Source of the DNA: Apiospora phragmitis
Lineage: Eukaryota > Ascomycota > Sordariomycetes > Amphisphaeriales > Apiosporaceae
Assembly (NCBI GenBank): GCA_038363925.1
Contig: JAQQWL010000013.1
Span: 310,001-374,000, forward strand
DNA: 64,000 nt
Direction of reading: 5' to 3'
Shown here one piece after another: positions 1 to 10,791 of this stretch (positions are counted from its first letter, which is position 1; every line of letters starts with the position of its first letter). Below the pieces are notes generated by a model. That model saw nothing but the letters and a program-made list of their open reading frames with translations. It was not told where the DNA came from and made no database searches. The translations under genes were made by a program, and so were the position numbers.

Positions 1-958
1 CCAAGCTACTTCTCCAACTGAGCGGACGTGTACACGTAGGTATATATAGACTGAATAGAAACGAGGAATCAAAGACGAAAGAACAATTTATTATACCTTT
101 CCACGCCGTGATGCCGCCCCCGCAGTTCCGCAGCGCCAGCGTCGACCGCTCAACCCACGCCGTCCCGAACCCGTACAAGAAGTCGACTTCGCCCGCGACG
201 ACGCAGTCGTAAAAAAACGCGCCGCCGCGCTGGCCCACGTAGACGGTGTCTTGGAAGCTGTAGAAGCCGCAGCCGTAGAAGCTGGCGCGCGCGTACGCGA
301 CGCCCAGCGCGAGCGCGGGCCCCACAGACCGCGCCGCCGCCGTGTTGCGCATATCGATGTGGTACAGCCGGAAGTCGCGGCTGCCGGGCGGCGTGGCGGC
401 GGGCACGGGGTGCCCGGTGGGGCCGGTGCCTGTCAGGGCGGCTTCCCACGTGGGGGCGACTGTCAGCACGCTGGTTACGGCGTTGTCGGTGATCTTGCCC
501 GTGCTGTCGCTGTTGGCGGCGGACCAGACTACGGTCACCTCGTTGGCGCGGTCGGTGTCAGATTGCACGTCTGCGTAAGACACTACACCTTGGTAGGGAG
601 CATTGGTCTGCCCAGCAGCGTCAGGGGGCCCGGGCGCGTCACGTTGAGCTGCTCGACGTACGTCCCTGGCGCGATGAGGATGGTGTGCGCCGTGTCGTCG
701 TGCGGCAGCGACGCGATGGCGGCCTGGATCGTCGTGAAGTTCGCCAGCGGGCTGCCGGCGCTTACGAAGAGGGTCCCCGCTGGACAGCCCGCAAAGGGGC
801 GACAGGTCTTGCGTTGGCACTCCGCATAGGTTCTGGCCGGAAGGGCTGAGGGACACATCGTCAAAAACACTACGACGCGCATTCAATGCCGGGGCCGAGG
901 TCACGAGCTGACTCACGGCCAGTGCCGGGAGGAATGTTGCACGTCCGAGCTGCCACAT
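1..958 (-). CDS. Pectin methylesterase (CE8), partial, with a frameshift
   Basis: A secreted pectinesterase that would remove methyl esters from plant cell-wall pectin. The core is clear: GTYVEQL (the GxYxE-type motif), FYGCGFYSFQDTVYVG with the catalytic Gln-Asp, and AGEVDFLYGFG with the second catalytic Asp. The first exon may be the 14 codons from 958, which read like the start of a signal peptide. A GTGAGT donor at 916 and an acceptor ending at 820 would join it in phase to the mature frame. This first exon is my inference. The frame breaks at the + strand CCC at 611-613: LTLLG continues in another frame as QTNAPYQG, as if one base were missing. A donor GTATAA lies at 96, so the rest of the gene is outside the window on the left. 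Family call is firm; exon 1 and intactness are not. Confidence 0.85.
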   Translation of the reverse strand, partial: MWQLGRATFLPALAVSQLVTSAPALNARRSVFDDVSLSPSGQNLCGVPTQDLSPLCGLSSGDPLRKRRQPAGELHDDPGRHRVAAARRHGAHHPHRARDVRRAAQRDAPGPPDAAGQTNAPYQGVVSYADVQSDTDRANEVTVVWSAANSDSTGKITDNAVTSVLTVAPTWEAALTGTGPTGHPVPAATPPGSRDFRLYHIDMRNTAAARSVGPALALGVAYARASFYGCGFYSFQDTVYVGQRGGAFFYDCVVAGEVDFLYGFGTAWVERSTLALRNCGGGITAWKGIINCSFVFDSSFLFSLYIPTCTRPLSWRSSL

Positions 959-1741
959 TGTGTTTTGCTGGAAACTTTCACTCCGGCAGAACGGGTAAAG
1001 GGGGATAGTTGGCTGGCCATTGACCGATGTTCTGGCCTAGGCCCAATATATGTACCTAGTTAGCATCGCTACTCTACCATAATATTTTTACCTTCAGACA
1101 TGCATTTCCTGTGATATCGTCCTCCAGAGAAGTATTCCAGGGGTTCAAGCAGATGGGGATTGCGGGGGAGCTGGGGGGGACGTTGGGGTAGACGCGGAGG
1201 AAGTAAATCCACGAAACAAACAGCGTGTACGGACGGTTACGGGGTTCCACTTGATCCCTGGGCATGCAATCAGGAGGGTTGAGGATGCGCCGCTGGTGCT
1301 TCATCTCTCGTACTAGTAAAGTCATTAGGATAGCTAGCATCGGCATAGATGGCCGCCATTTGCATAGCCGCCTGCAAGCAATGGGATATCTCGTTAGCTG
1401 GGTATATGTATGGGCTGGTTTGAGCTAGGTATCCCAGTGCTCTGACGGCTGTGGGTTCAAATCTATAACTCGGGGAAGCAGAGATACAGCCCAGAAATGA
1501 CCTTATGCATTATTTATATTGGGAGCTTCAGTTTGACCACTGTCACGAACATGGGTGCATTTGGATTTGACTAGACCCAGAATTGTGAGATAGGCTGGAG
1601 GGAATCCGCGTTGTCTTCCTCCGTAGATTCGCTTCAGGGGGTATTAAAAACTACTATTATCTCCTCCAACTTGTGTGGTAACCAACACCGTCTACTCCAC
1701 CCCTAGGGCCATCAAGGCCTTGTATCACGACACCTTCCACC
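959..1741. other. Intergenic, 783 bases
   Basis: Lies between the 5' end of the pectinesterase and the 3' end of the MFS transporter. The longest open stretches are under 95 codons, have no recognisable domain and no intron structure. A B-box-like GGGTTCAAATC occurs near 1449, but no tRNA folds around it. I see nothing else. Confidence 0.6.
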
Positions 1742-3544
1742 TTACAGAGCATGCAGCTTAGAATCCTTCGTCATGCGACGGAACTTCTTGCCGGAGGGGA
1801 TGAACACAGCCAACCCAATGACACAGAACCCGACTGTAATCGCCATGAGAGTGAGTACAGGGGCAAGGTAACCTCCCGTTGCAGCCCAGTCGTTGAAAAA
1901 GAAAATCATTCCGAACTGTAGGTATCGAGAAGTCAATCAACGAAGCTTCCTTTCAGGGTACACATCATCATGTAAATTAGCAGTAGTAGCAGTTGGTAAG
2001 TACTTACACCAAACGTGTTCTTGACAATCGTGGCAGCAATCATGATCTCGCCGGGGAGGGACTTGTAGCAGTCGACAGCGTAGGCGATAGCGATGGCGGG
2101 GATACCAACGACCTGAATCCCGACCAGCATGTAGCCGGCGACGACGGTGGCGGCCCAGGGCCAGCTGCGCTGGTAGCCGACGGCGGTGACGGTCATGCCG
2201 ACGAGGCAGAGCGCGACGTAGGGGATAAGGGCGGGCAGTCGGAACTCGGCCTCGAGCACGCCGCCGTTCTTGCGGGCGCGGCGCAGGGCGATCCAGTCGG
2301 CCAGGGGCCCCGCGGTGACGAGCGCGACGGCGGCGCCCACGACGAAGGCGAAGTTGACGAAGCCGATCTGGTCCGGCGTGAAGAGGTAGGGCGGCGGGCC
2401 GAACACTTGGGCCTGGGTCAGGTTCAGCGCCAGCAGGCAGTTGGCCGCGAAGCCCATGGTGAGGGAGGCCCAGAGGACGATGGGGAAGGAGAAGATCTGG
2501 AGGGGCGAGACGATGTCGCGCGTCACCTTGGCGAGGCTGTAGTCGAAGCGAATGCGCGGGATGATGGAGAACTGCTCCTTGGAGGGCCGGCCGACGGGAC
2601 GAACCTGCACCGTCGACGGGGAAAATGACCGTCCCTCCGTGTCTGACCCGGTCGGCCCATCTTGCTTCTCTGACTGGTAGGAAATATTGAAGACAGAGTT
2701 CGATGGCGAACCCTGGCTTGGTCTCTCGTACTTGGTCTCGGGATGCGCGATGATGGTCAAGATCCAGCTAGCGCCCTGCAGGATGGTGCAGACCCAGAAC
2801 TAGCGCACGGTCAGTTTGCATCCTGGAGCACCTCAGATAAAAACTGGCAACACTTACAAACCATCTCCAGCTGATTTGAGATGCAATGGCGCCCGAGATA
2901 ATGGGACCGATGAACAGACCCATAAAGTAAGCCCAGCTAAGTCCACTGTCAGCACAGTCATCTGTCAAGTGCTTTGTTGGAAGGTACTTACAAGTAGAAG
3001 GTCATGCTTCGCCCTCTCTGATGGACGAACAGGATATCCGAGATGACCATGGGCATAATGCTCTCGTTGGCGGCAGCACCCAAGCCGGAGATTACACGAG
3101 CACCAATGAAGCTAGAGTAACTGGTGACAAGCCCCTGCCAGATGTTGGCGAGGATACAGATCAGGCCACAGATGATGATGATGGGCCGACGGCCGAAGAC
3201 GTTGGCGGCCGGCACGATCAAGAAGTTCGCATAGCCCAGGGTGATGGCAGCCGCCCCGAAGAGCATGTTGACCTGGGGCAGGGTCTTGTGGAACTCGGCC
3301 TCGAAGATCTGGGTCATGGGCGCGATGGCCAGGGGCGTCATGATGCTGATGAACACGAAGACGAACTGGTTGGCGATGATGATGGTCTTCCATGTCTTAG
3401 ACCAATTCAGGGGTCGTTGGGGCTGTTGGAAGGGTGAGGCACCAAGATGAGCTCACCCTGTGCCAGCTCGCCGTTATCCTTGAACACGACCTCTGTGCCG
3501 GGGAGGAGGTCATCCTCCCTGTTGTTGGCAGTGGTGGGAGCCAT
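1742..3544 (-). CDS. MFS transporter (polyamine/HOL1-like group)
   Basis: Twelve-helix major facilitator protein of the plasma membrane. Exons read 3544-2992, 2936-2858, 2799-2008 and 1915-1742, with GTAAGT donors throughout. The joined protein is about 532 residues, normal for the family. The N-terminus carries the hallmark PSNSPNDPLNWSK segment just before helix 1. Helices 2-3 contain the NVFGRRP loop and a later FHHQRGR-like loop reads FVHQRGR. Exon 2 joins as WAYFMGLFIGPIISG. The C-terminal helices end in a short basic tail (FIPSGKKFRRM). The frame is broken in the DPLNW motif: the + strand GGGG at 3410-3413 needs one more base to read GACCCCCTG. With it added, all exon phases agree and the length is divisible by three. 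Substrate cannot be told from sequence. Confidence 0.88.
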
Positions 3545-4498
3545 TGTAGTCGATCGTGTGGGTATGCTCACTCACGAACCCCAGAAGCAGTTCTTCAGAC
3601 GTGTGACTAACGAAACTGTCTCCTGCCTAGAAAGGGCGCACACGAGGATCTTATAGAAGACATGGCTCTTCACACAATTACCGGTCCGGTATGCCATGAA
3701 CGCCACATCCGAGGCGCCGACTTCGCTTCAAGGTGCAGGATTTCTATCAATGTAAACCGTTGGCCCAGATACTCCAATAAGGCCACCCATCTTCACACGA
3801 TACTGGCAAGGGACCATGTGTCCCACCCCGTGTGGCCTGCATGCAGCTCCCCAGAGGGTTGGGATATCCCTTGCGACCTGCTGCATTGTGGCGTCGGACG
3901 TCCGAAGTTAATTTACACTATTGCCAGCGACCGGACCGAGTCACAGCAGGTCCAGACTCCATAGGAGCCTAGACCAGCCAGGAAGAGAGGGAGGAAGTCG
4001 ATTTTCAGTGACTCTTTTGCTGTTCATCCGAAGTTTTGTTCGTGATCTTTTATGTGGGATTTTGACCTCACGGGCGCAGTACACGCTTTGCTGCTTGGAT
4101 CCTTCAGCACTCTGATAAGTTAAGTCCGAGGTGTTTTAGCGAGCAAGCCACCAATTTACAGGGCCAGAGGACAAAACCTAGCCGGGACTTAAACGCTTTA
4201 CAGTGGGGAAGCCCGCTCAGTCGGGCCTCAGATGCACAACATTGAACAGATAACCTGCTTCTTCGTGTAACTTCATTGGGCCTTATCATCAGATATATTA
4301 ACAGTAGGGTCTTGAACCTCGAGCCTCTTTAGCACTTGAGGGCTGACAACGTGCATGTACACAGTTCGTTGCTGAAGTATGCAAAACCCACCAGCACAGA
4401 AGTACCTATACTCAACCCGATTGTCTCATCCTCCCTCCCACCTAAGCTAAGATACACGACCAACCCTACTTACTACCCAAGTAACATGGGCTTGACCA
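3545..4498. other. Intergenic, about 950 bases
   Basis: Upstream of the MFS transporter and downstream of the secreted protein gene. Only short open frames of 60-100 codons with no signal peptide or recognisable domain. I see no repeat or RNA gene. Confidence 0.6.
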
Positions 4499-5245
4499 TC
4501 AATTATTGGCATGTGCATCATTGTAATAGTGAATCTGAGGGAACAGGTCAGCCGGCTCTGACAACATACACCAACCAGGGAAAACCCGTCTTACCGTCTG
4601 GTCTGAACACCCGGCCGGCGTCTGGTAAGCGTAGGCGCCCGTGTTGATGAAGAGGGCCTGGTTCTTGCACACGAGCCAAGCCGCGACGTTCTGGCGCTGG
4701 ACCTCGGGCGCGCTCCAGGTCAGGGCGTCGCCCTGGAACGCGAAGGCGCCAAAGGTGTTCTTGGTCGTGTTGAACCACGTCGCCAGCGTGCGCTGCGTGA
4801 AGTCGCCCGACACGGGCTTCTCCACCCACATGTACAGCGGCTGGCCTCCCGTGTTCTCCACCAGCTGCCTGTCCACCACGTTGAACTGCCCCGCCGACGT
4901 GTACGACTCGAGGAGCGCCGTCCCCGCCGCCACCGCCGGCTTGGTCTGCAGGTACTTGTGATAGTTGGGCGCGGCCACCGCCCGGATCCAGTACCAGCCC
5001 TGCTGCAGCGTCGTGCCGGGTCCGGCCGTCGTCTGCCGGTCTTCGATCCCGAAGGCGGTCGGCTGCGGCACAAGCGGATTCCGCCCGTAGGGCTCGTCGG
5101 GGACCAGTGTCAAGGTCATCTCGGGTGCGGTCAGCGTAAAACCTGGCTCGGACTTGACACCGCGGGCTTCGTCCTTTTGGGGGCCATCTTCGGCCACTGC
5201 AGACGCGGCAAGGCAGGCCAAAAACGTCCACGTGCTGGGAATCAT
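4499..5245 (-). CDS. Conserved secreted protein of unknown function
   Basis: Signal peptide MIPSTWTFLACLAASAVA, then about 210 residues with motifs GWYWIRAVAAPNYHKYLQ, SAGQFNVVDRQLV and TGAYAYQTPAG. I recognise the general look of a fungal secreted protein but cannot name a family or activity. A 60-base intron is likely at 4594-4535 (donor GTAAGA, acceptor CCTCAG). Removing it joins GCSDQT to IHYYNDAHANN and gives about 228 residues. Because 60 is a multiple of three and the intron has no in-frame stop, a simple gene finder would read through it. The frame is otherwise intact. It lies alone between a transporter and an uncertain small gene. Confidence 0.75.
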   Translation of the reverse strand: MIPSTWTFLACLAASAVAEDGPQKDEARGVKSEPGFTLTAPEMTLTLVPDEPYGRNPLVPQPTAFGIEDRQTTAGPGTTLQQGWYWIRAVAAPNYHKYLQTKPAVAAGTALLESYTSAGQFNVVDRQLVENTGGQPLYMWVEKPVSGDFTQRTLATWFNTTKNTFGAFAFQGDALTWSAPEVQRQNVAAWLVCKNQALFINTGAYAYQTPAGCSDQTVRRVFPGWCMLSEPADLFPQIHYYNDAHANN

Positions 5246-5408
5246 GTCGAAGATGCTTGTTGGATACTTCCCTTCAAAGACACTGGGAGGTGAGTTGCCT
5301 CGAGTGAGTTGTGGTTTGCCAGTTCAGCGTCCTTCAATCAACTAAGGACACGCGGGGGGTACGATATAAGTAGCTCGGTGTGAGTAGGGAGGCTCCGATA
5401 TTGCCATT

Positions 5409-5660
5409 CTAGGCCAACGGCGACTCTTCCTCCACGGCCGCGCTCAGCTCGCTTTTCTCTTCACTGGGGACTGAGGACAACAACTGCCTGCCTACTAGTG
5501 GAAAAAGGCTATTAGCGCCCAGATGCTTCGGTAAGAGCCTCTGAGGAAGATTCCAATTCGTCGCAATGAAATTCATTTGCTGATCTAATCGGGGGCATTG
5601 GGCTTCAATAGCCACAGCTATCAGGCTGATTGCAGAAAGCGACGCATAGTATGAAGCCAT
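5409..5660 (-). CDS. Possible small secreted protein (83 aa)
   Basis: A single open frame beginning with an ATG and a credible signal peptide (MASYYASLSAISLIAVAIEA, then QCPRLDQQ). The mature part would be about 63 residues, with only one cysteine and no recognisable motif. It is the only protein-like feature in 5246-6081. It could be a small effector-like or cell-surface protein, or a chance open frame. I see no introns and no relative elsewhere in the window. Confidence 0.3.
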   Translation of the reverse strand: MASYYASLSAISLIAVAIEAQCPRLDQQMNFIATNWNLPQRLLPKHLGANSLFPLVGRQLLSSVPSEEKSELSAAVEEESPLA

Positions 5661-6081
5661 CTACCAGTCAATATACTTAGACTTTAACACCCCTATGCCT
5701 TGACTATGCCGATAGGCTGGTTCAAGCGACACCTCTTCAGATGTCAGTTGCCACTCATGGAGGGTGAGTTTCGCTGAGCCAAGCCAACCCCAGGTGCACG
5801 ACGGTGGAGTTACCAATCGCCCTCATTTTCGAATCCTCGACAACCAACGAATGGAAATGGGACCTTGACTTCATGGCACTAGACCGCATCTATTTTAAGA
5901 TATATTCTATTGCTCTAAGTATATGTGTAGTAATGCAGCTGTAACGCGGCAATTCGCATGAATCCAGCATGCGAAACGACTCCGGGTAGACTAGTAACCC
6001 ATATTCGACGTTGAGCTTGGAATAGATTCTCACCACACTAACCTCAGAAGCACTTTTGCGTAGTTTCACTCTGATCCATAA

Positions 6082-7433
6082 CTACAGAAAGACGTGCCAG
6101 CCCTCAGCGTCCTCTCGACCGGTGGGTAGAGGGGCATGGAGGTCACCATCCAGCCCGGCGTCGCCGTACTCGATCGTCGTACCAGTCCCACTGGTCCCCA
6201 GACCTTGGAACAGTACACCGAGTAGCATCGCGATCATGCGCTCGCCAAACTTGTTGGATGCGGGGCAGAGGTGCGGAGCCAGCCCGAAGGGCATATAGGC
6301 GTTTCTTTTGGTCCTGTGTTAGCCCCTGACCCATACGGGGGAGGAAGAAGTCGTTGGCGTTGTGACCCCAGATGAAGATGTCGCGGTGGAGGGACTCGAT
6401 ATCTGCAGCAAGTACTTTGGGGCATGATGTATACGCGTCCTGATAGAGGGGGAGGTGGCCCGGTGTATTCGTTTTGTTGGTGGGTAGAGCCTGAGAGCCT
6501 CCTGTTGGAAATCGTTAGCCTATGCAAACTCGCCGCCTGGCAAGTATATTCATTCAAGGTGGAAGGGGCAGGTGCTTACCTTGGATATCAGTAACGCGGC
6601 TGACTCCTCTTCGCTTCCTGTACCCAGTGTTTCGGCAAGTCGGCGAGGATGCCCCTGGCCAAAGACTCGGTCGTGACCCTGGGTCCATCTGAACTGATGC
6701 CCCTAAAGGCGATGTGCACATAGGTCAAAAGGACAACTCGCCATAACGTTTCGAAGGCGGGCAGGATGATGTTGAGCGGATTACTCTGCTCGCCGAGACC
6801 TGAGAGATCGTATAACTGTCCGTTGATGGGGAGCATCTGGCGAATCTTGGTCACAAGACGGTCCTGTTCACGCTTCGACACGGGCCGCGAGGCATCCTTG
6901 GATTGCACCCAAAGCTGGTTGATCCCTTTAGTAGCGCTGCGGGCAGCTTGGAGGTCGATATTTTCCACTCCTGGGAACAGGAAGTTCAGCACCACGACGA
7001 AACATAGGATCCGAACGGTCGAAGTCAGATGCAGCCTTTGTTGTTGGTCTCTGAGCTTGTGTCCTGACTCCACTGACAGATGGTGCCGTAAGGTATCTTG
7101 CCCAAGCAGTGAGAGGTTTCGCCATTCTTCATTATGGACGTTCACCCGAGTGATTAGACCCACGGCATAACGGACAAACCTCTTGTGCACCCAGGGTTCG
7201 GTGGTTGTGAACGCGTTGTTAATACCAAATGCAGCAATAAGTCGTTGGTTGGGGAGGGCTCTTATCAACAGTCTTTCTCCTAAAGTACGAACATCGAAGT
7301 GTCGGAAGCTGACAATATCCCTAGCGGCATCAATCCTACGGACCGAATGATGGTATAATAGCCCAGAGAGAATAGTACAGTGATGGCACACCAGGAAGAA
7401 AGCCAGGGGAATAAAGAGGATGAGAGTCCACAT
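6082..7433 (-). CDS. Cytochrome P450 with degenerate heme motif, three frame breaks
   Basis: Fungal P450-like protein of about 424 residues. Membrane anchor MWTLILFIPLAFFLVC; mid-protein NPLNIILPAFETLWRVVLL (I-helix region); LLISKEALRLYPPTKRI holds the K-helix ExxR (EALR). The cysteine loop reads MPFGLAPHLCPASNKFGER. The Cys is present, but the usual FxxGxRxCxG is altered: Ala for the first Gly, His for Arg, Ala for the last Gly. Exons are 7433-6580 and 6501-6082 (donor GTAAGC, acceptor AACAG). Three single-base problems break the frame: a base missing in the + strand CCC 6623-6625, one missing in or near GGGGG 6448-6452, and one extra in the T runs 6302-6309. Correcting all three gives 425 codons exactly. 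The open frame extends upstream to 7904 without an obvious exon, so the start at 7433 is a choice based on the anchor. Confidence 0.72.
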
Positions 7434-9355
7434 GTTGAATTCAAAGGGGTGCCTTGAAAGGGGTAGGATTGTGTCGGCCAAGACGCAGAAGATGTGGAAA
7501 CGAGATGCAGGATGTCCAAAATGGTATTCAGCAAGTGTCAATGAGAACCGGCTGAGCGTAAATGATGGAAAATCTACTCTGATAATGTCTCGAGCTCGAG
7601 GACCAAGGTAATATATGTCTTGGGTGGTCTTCCTTACTATATTCTCTGTATGTCTATTCTGTTTGTTCTTTTGCGTTGCGTTGCGAATAGCTTGTTCAGG
7701 ATATAGGATCCGACGACAGGTCAGCCGTGCCTTCATGCGCCGTTCCGTACCATCGAGTATTTGTTGGGAAGAGGTGACCCAATCGGACATCGTAGCAAAC
7801 GCTCGGGTTGCGAGGTCATGGGCTTTCAGAGGCGACTGAGCCGTGCCCAGGAGAAGGAACAAAGCACATACTTTGGACATGGAAGTGGATGTTTGCCAGA
7901 ACATTCTGGCAAAAAAAGATGCTCAGATATCACAATGCGTCTCGTTCATTTGGTGACAATTCTCCATGAATTCTCGCTCTTCCACGGTAGTCTGCGTTGG
8001 TCAATACTGGGAGTACTCGGCTACACCGTTGAGAAGCAGTCAGCCTCAAACACAGCGCTCAATATATGAAGACAACAACACTATATGGATGGTCAAACGA
8101 ATTCCACTGCATTGATAGGCCCAAATACTTTGTGCAGGTCTTCGGGTGCTGGCTGGACCGCTGGTAGCTGCGTTCAGATAGGGGTGGAAAGGAGGGGATG
8201 AAGCACTCACCCGCTCCCTTGGACAATGGCGGCATCAAGTCCCCAGAAGCAACTGGAAACAGATAGAATAGAATACCGACATCAGTAAACCATGGCCAAA
8301 TCTGTTCTCCTGCATATGTAGCAAGGCGAGAGCGGAGGTATGGGGATCCCGCGATCACTCTCAGCGCACAGCAAAAGCAGTAAAATTGGGCAGACTTGCA
8401 TCAACTTGAAACCTCAAACATTGGAATGTTTTTTACTGGTCTACTGCCGTTGGCTTGTCCTACGCCAGGCGGAAGCCACATCATCAGAATCTGCGAGGCT
8501 AATAAGGCGGGAGGCCCACCACCAAAAGCAGAAAGTTTTCTTGAGAAACACACCAACTCTGGCACCCCAGCCTGAGGACTGGATGCGACTCGTAGAAATG
8601 AATAGCAGGATACTGCGTGGCTGACTGGTCCTGTCGGAAAGACGGACGGCTTGTCATGTTTAGGGGTCAGTACACCTCTCAATTCCAAAGTAGAGGTAAT
8701 TAGACGGGTACTATTTGCTGGGTTTGGTCGAGTAAAGGTGATATTATTTGTCCAATTATGACTATTTTTCAAATGCTTAACACTGGGATATACAATGATT
8801 AATTCATTTTCTTTGAATCGCTCTGCCCATAATCACACTATCATTTGAGTACTTCGTTGTTCCGTCATGGGAACCCCTTTCCGTGGTGGAATGATGGTTG
8901 AGGTTATATCTGTGACCAGAAATGAGTAAGATTTATTATGGCTTGTCCTGGAAACGTTCTATCTGTGCAACGCATCATGAGGAATAAAGGTGAGTGAATG
9001 TGACGATCGAAAATTAGATGCCATTGCACACTCCCCATGACGCCAGGAGGTTCAGCATCTACCTGATGGCAGAACATACCCGGCAACATGATCAAAACAC
9101 CACCACCCCAACTCAACACAGTAGTGAACATTTAGTACTAATGGAGGGATAGCTGACCCGTGTGTGATGGGCAGTCAGCCTGACAAACGCAGATGATCAT
9201 CAAGTCCTCCGATCTTCGACTATGACTGCATATCATTATCCAACTTGTCTTCTTCGAATCCAGTCATAGCTCAACCGAAGACCTATAACTTCAATGTGTT
9301 GGCCTCTAGGACATCTAACTGTTGAGTTCTTGTAGATATAGAAACTACAAACACC
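7434..9355. other. Long gene-poor stretch, 1.9 kb
   Basis: Between the P450 start and an uncertain gene at 9356. The P450 frame stays open on the minus strand to 7904, adding about 157 codons that resemble no P450 N-terminus. The remaining open frames (for example around 8060-8770 on both strands) are short and unrecognised. No repeat, tRNA or transposon signature is visible. Confidence 0.5.
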
Positions 9356-9874
9356 ATGGCCAAACCCCAGAAACTGAAGATTTCCATCAAGCTGGATATC
9401 CCGCAGCCCTCGGAAGCAAAGGACATTCAGTACGTGCGGATGCCGGAGCCACTGCCATCCCACAGCTGCTGCAGCTCCCAGCCCTCTGGCCACACCGGTC
9501 CATACCCCTCTTTCCTGGCCGCCGGAGGGCTTGGCCGCCATTATTTCCACCATAGTCGGTCCGGACCAGGAAGCAGCGGGCGCTCCGTCTACCATGGTAG
9601 CTGCACTCCCAGCCGCTGCCACTACTATGGTCGTTGCCCCAAAAGCATCTGTGTGGGCAGCAAGAGCAGGACTGCATCGCCGCAATCGAGCGCCAGCGGC
9701 TCGTCCTCTGGATCCGCCCACCACGGCAGCCCCGGCTCTGACTTCGGGAAACAGACTAGGACTAAGGCGTTCGAGATACCCCTGGAGGAACAAAGAGGAA
9801 GTGGCAAGGGTTCTCCGGACAAGAAAGAGCCGGCTGAGGATAGCACCCCGGGATCATGCATGGTTCTAACATAA
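9356..9874 (+). CDS. Uncertain low-complexity protein
   Basis: Begins in good context (ACACCATGGCC) with MAKPQKLKISIKLDIP, which looks like a genuine protein start. The rest is rich in Ser, Gly, Pro and His, and ends in an acidic/basic tail with EIPLEEQRGSGKG. A second forward frame (9531-9869) is also open through the same DNA and is Ala-rich, so it is unclear which frame is coding beyond about residue 25. A one-base error, common elsewhere here, could switch between them. No domain recognised. Confidence 0.3.
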   Translation: MAKPQKLKISIKLDIPQPSEAKDIQYVRMPEPLPSHSCCSSQPSGHTGPYPSFLAAGGLGRHYFHHSRSGPGSSGRSVYHGSCTPSRCHYYGRCPKSICVGSKSRTASPQSSASGSSSGSAHHGSPGSDFGKQTRTKAFEIPLEEQRGSGKGSPDKKEPAEDSTPGSCMVLT

Positions 9875-10237
9875 GTAGCAAACAAACGGATGTACTCGGC
9901 TGCCTATGGCAGGTAGCGAAATAGTTAACTCGGATTATTCGTAACCCCATGCTTCGAATCAACCTGTTCTCGGCAAACGGCTGTGAGACACCCTCCATTG
10001 TCCCCCCTTTCCCCCTTTTTTTGCGCACAACGCAGTTTCTATAGTGATCGCAGCCCTAGGAAATAATGATGTGTTTATCGACCAGCCATACCGTTTTCTT
10101 GTAGTCTGAGACACCAGGCAAAAGGGCTGTTATTTGTAACGGTAAGGTGGAAATGTATTTGAGAAGTAATAAAACCCAGGCGAGTACCCCATGAGGAGTT
10201 CTTTCCACCCAACAATACAATACTATCGCCCCCAAAT

Positions 10238-10528
10238 ATGGCGTCCCTCTTCATCTACGCACCCTACCCGACGACTCGCCTCTTCTCCAGCCAGGCGTCG
10301 TCGGACAAGGCTAAGAAGAAGCTCCCAACCATGGAACCGCCTACGAGCGCCAGCGGACCCCCGGATCATGTCCTCTACGGCAACCCCGATCCCGGACCTA
10401 TGCAGGATCTCGCCAGGAACAGAAGATTTGAAGAGTGGAAGAAGGACGTCGCAAGATGGGAGGCCGAGGAGAAGTGGGAGAGGGAGAGACCGAAGGATGT
10501 CATCAAATGGCGTGAGATCAAGTATTAA
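10238..10528 (+). CDS. Small protein, possibly mitochondrial (96 aa)
   Basis: Single-exon frame starting MASLFIYAPYPTTRLFSSQ, an Arg/Ser-containing hydrophobic start compatible with a mitochondrial targeting sequence. A Pro-rich linker follows (MEPPTSASGPPDHVLYG), then a strongly charged, probably helical C-terminus (RRFEEWKKDVARWEAEEKW). The composition is protein-like and the ATG is preceded by A at -3 (AATATGG). I do not recognise a family. The two neighbouring spaces of about 360 bases on each side hold nothing I can name. Confidence 0.5.
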   Translation: MASLFIYAPYPTTRLFSSQASSDKAKKKLPTMEPPTSASGPPDHVLYGNPDPGPMQDLARNRRFEEWKKDVARWEAEEKWERERPKDVIKWREIKY

Positions 10529-10791
10529 CGAGGAAAGGTACGTCTCAGTGCTGCTGAGCCCTGGGAGTTTTGGTGCGTGGAGACAGATTAGATAACTGAA
10601 TGTCCCACGTTAATATGCTATCTATGTGCACCTGGATCTACTCGTAGGAACCAGCAAATCTATGAAGCATGTGAAGTATATCATAAACAACGAAAACATC
10701 ATAATCGTGATGGGGGCTACATCTGGTATCACCCTCGTTAAACGCCCTAGGGCCCTCCATCAGCGGGCTCCAACGCCGATGGACCGACTGA

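Noticed and set aside
1440..1470. B-box-like GGGTTCAAATC
   Set aside because: No T-stem pairing, acceptor stem or anticodon arm around it.
4300..4345. B-box-like sequence on the minus strand (GGTTCAAGACC)
   Set aside because: No matching acceptor stem upstream within tRNA distance.
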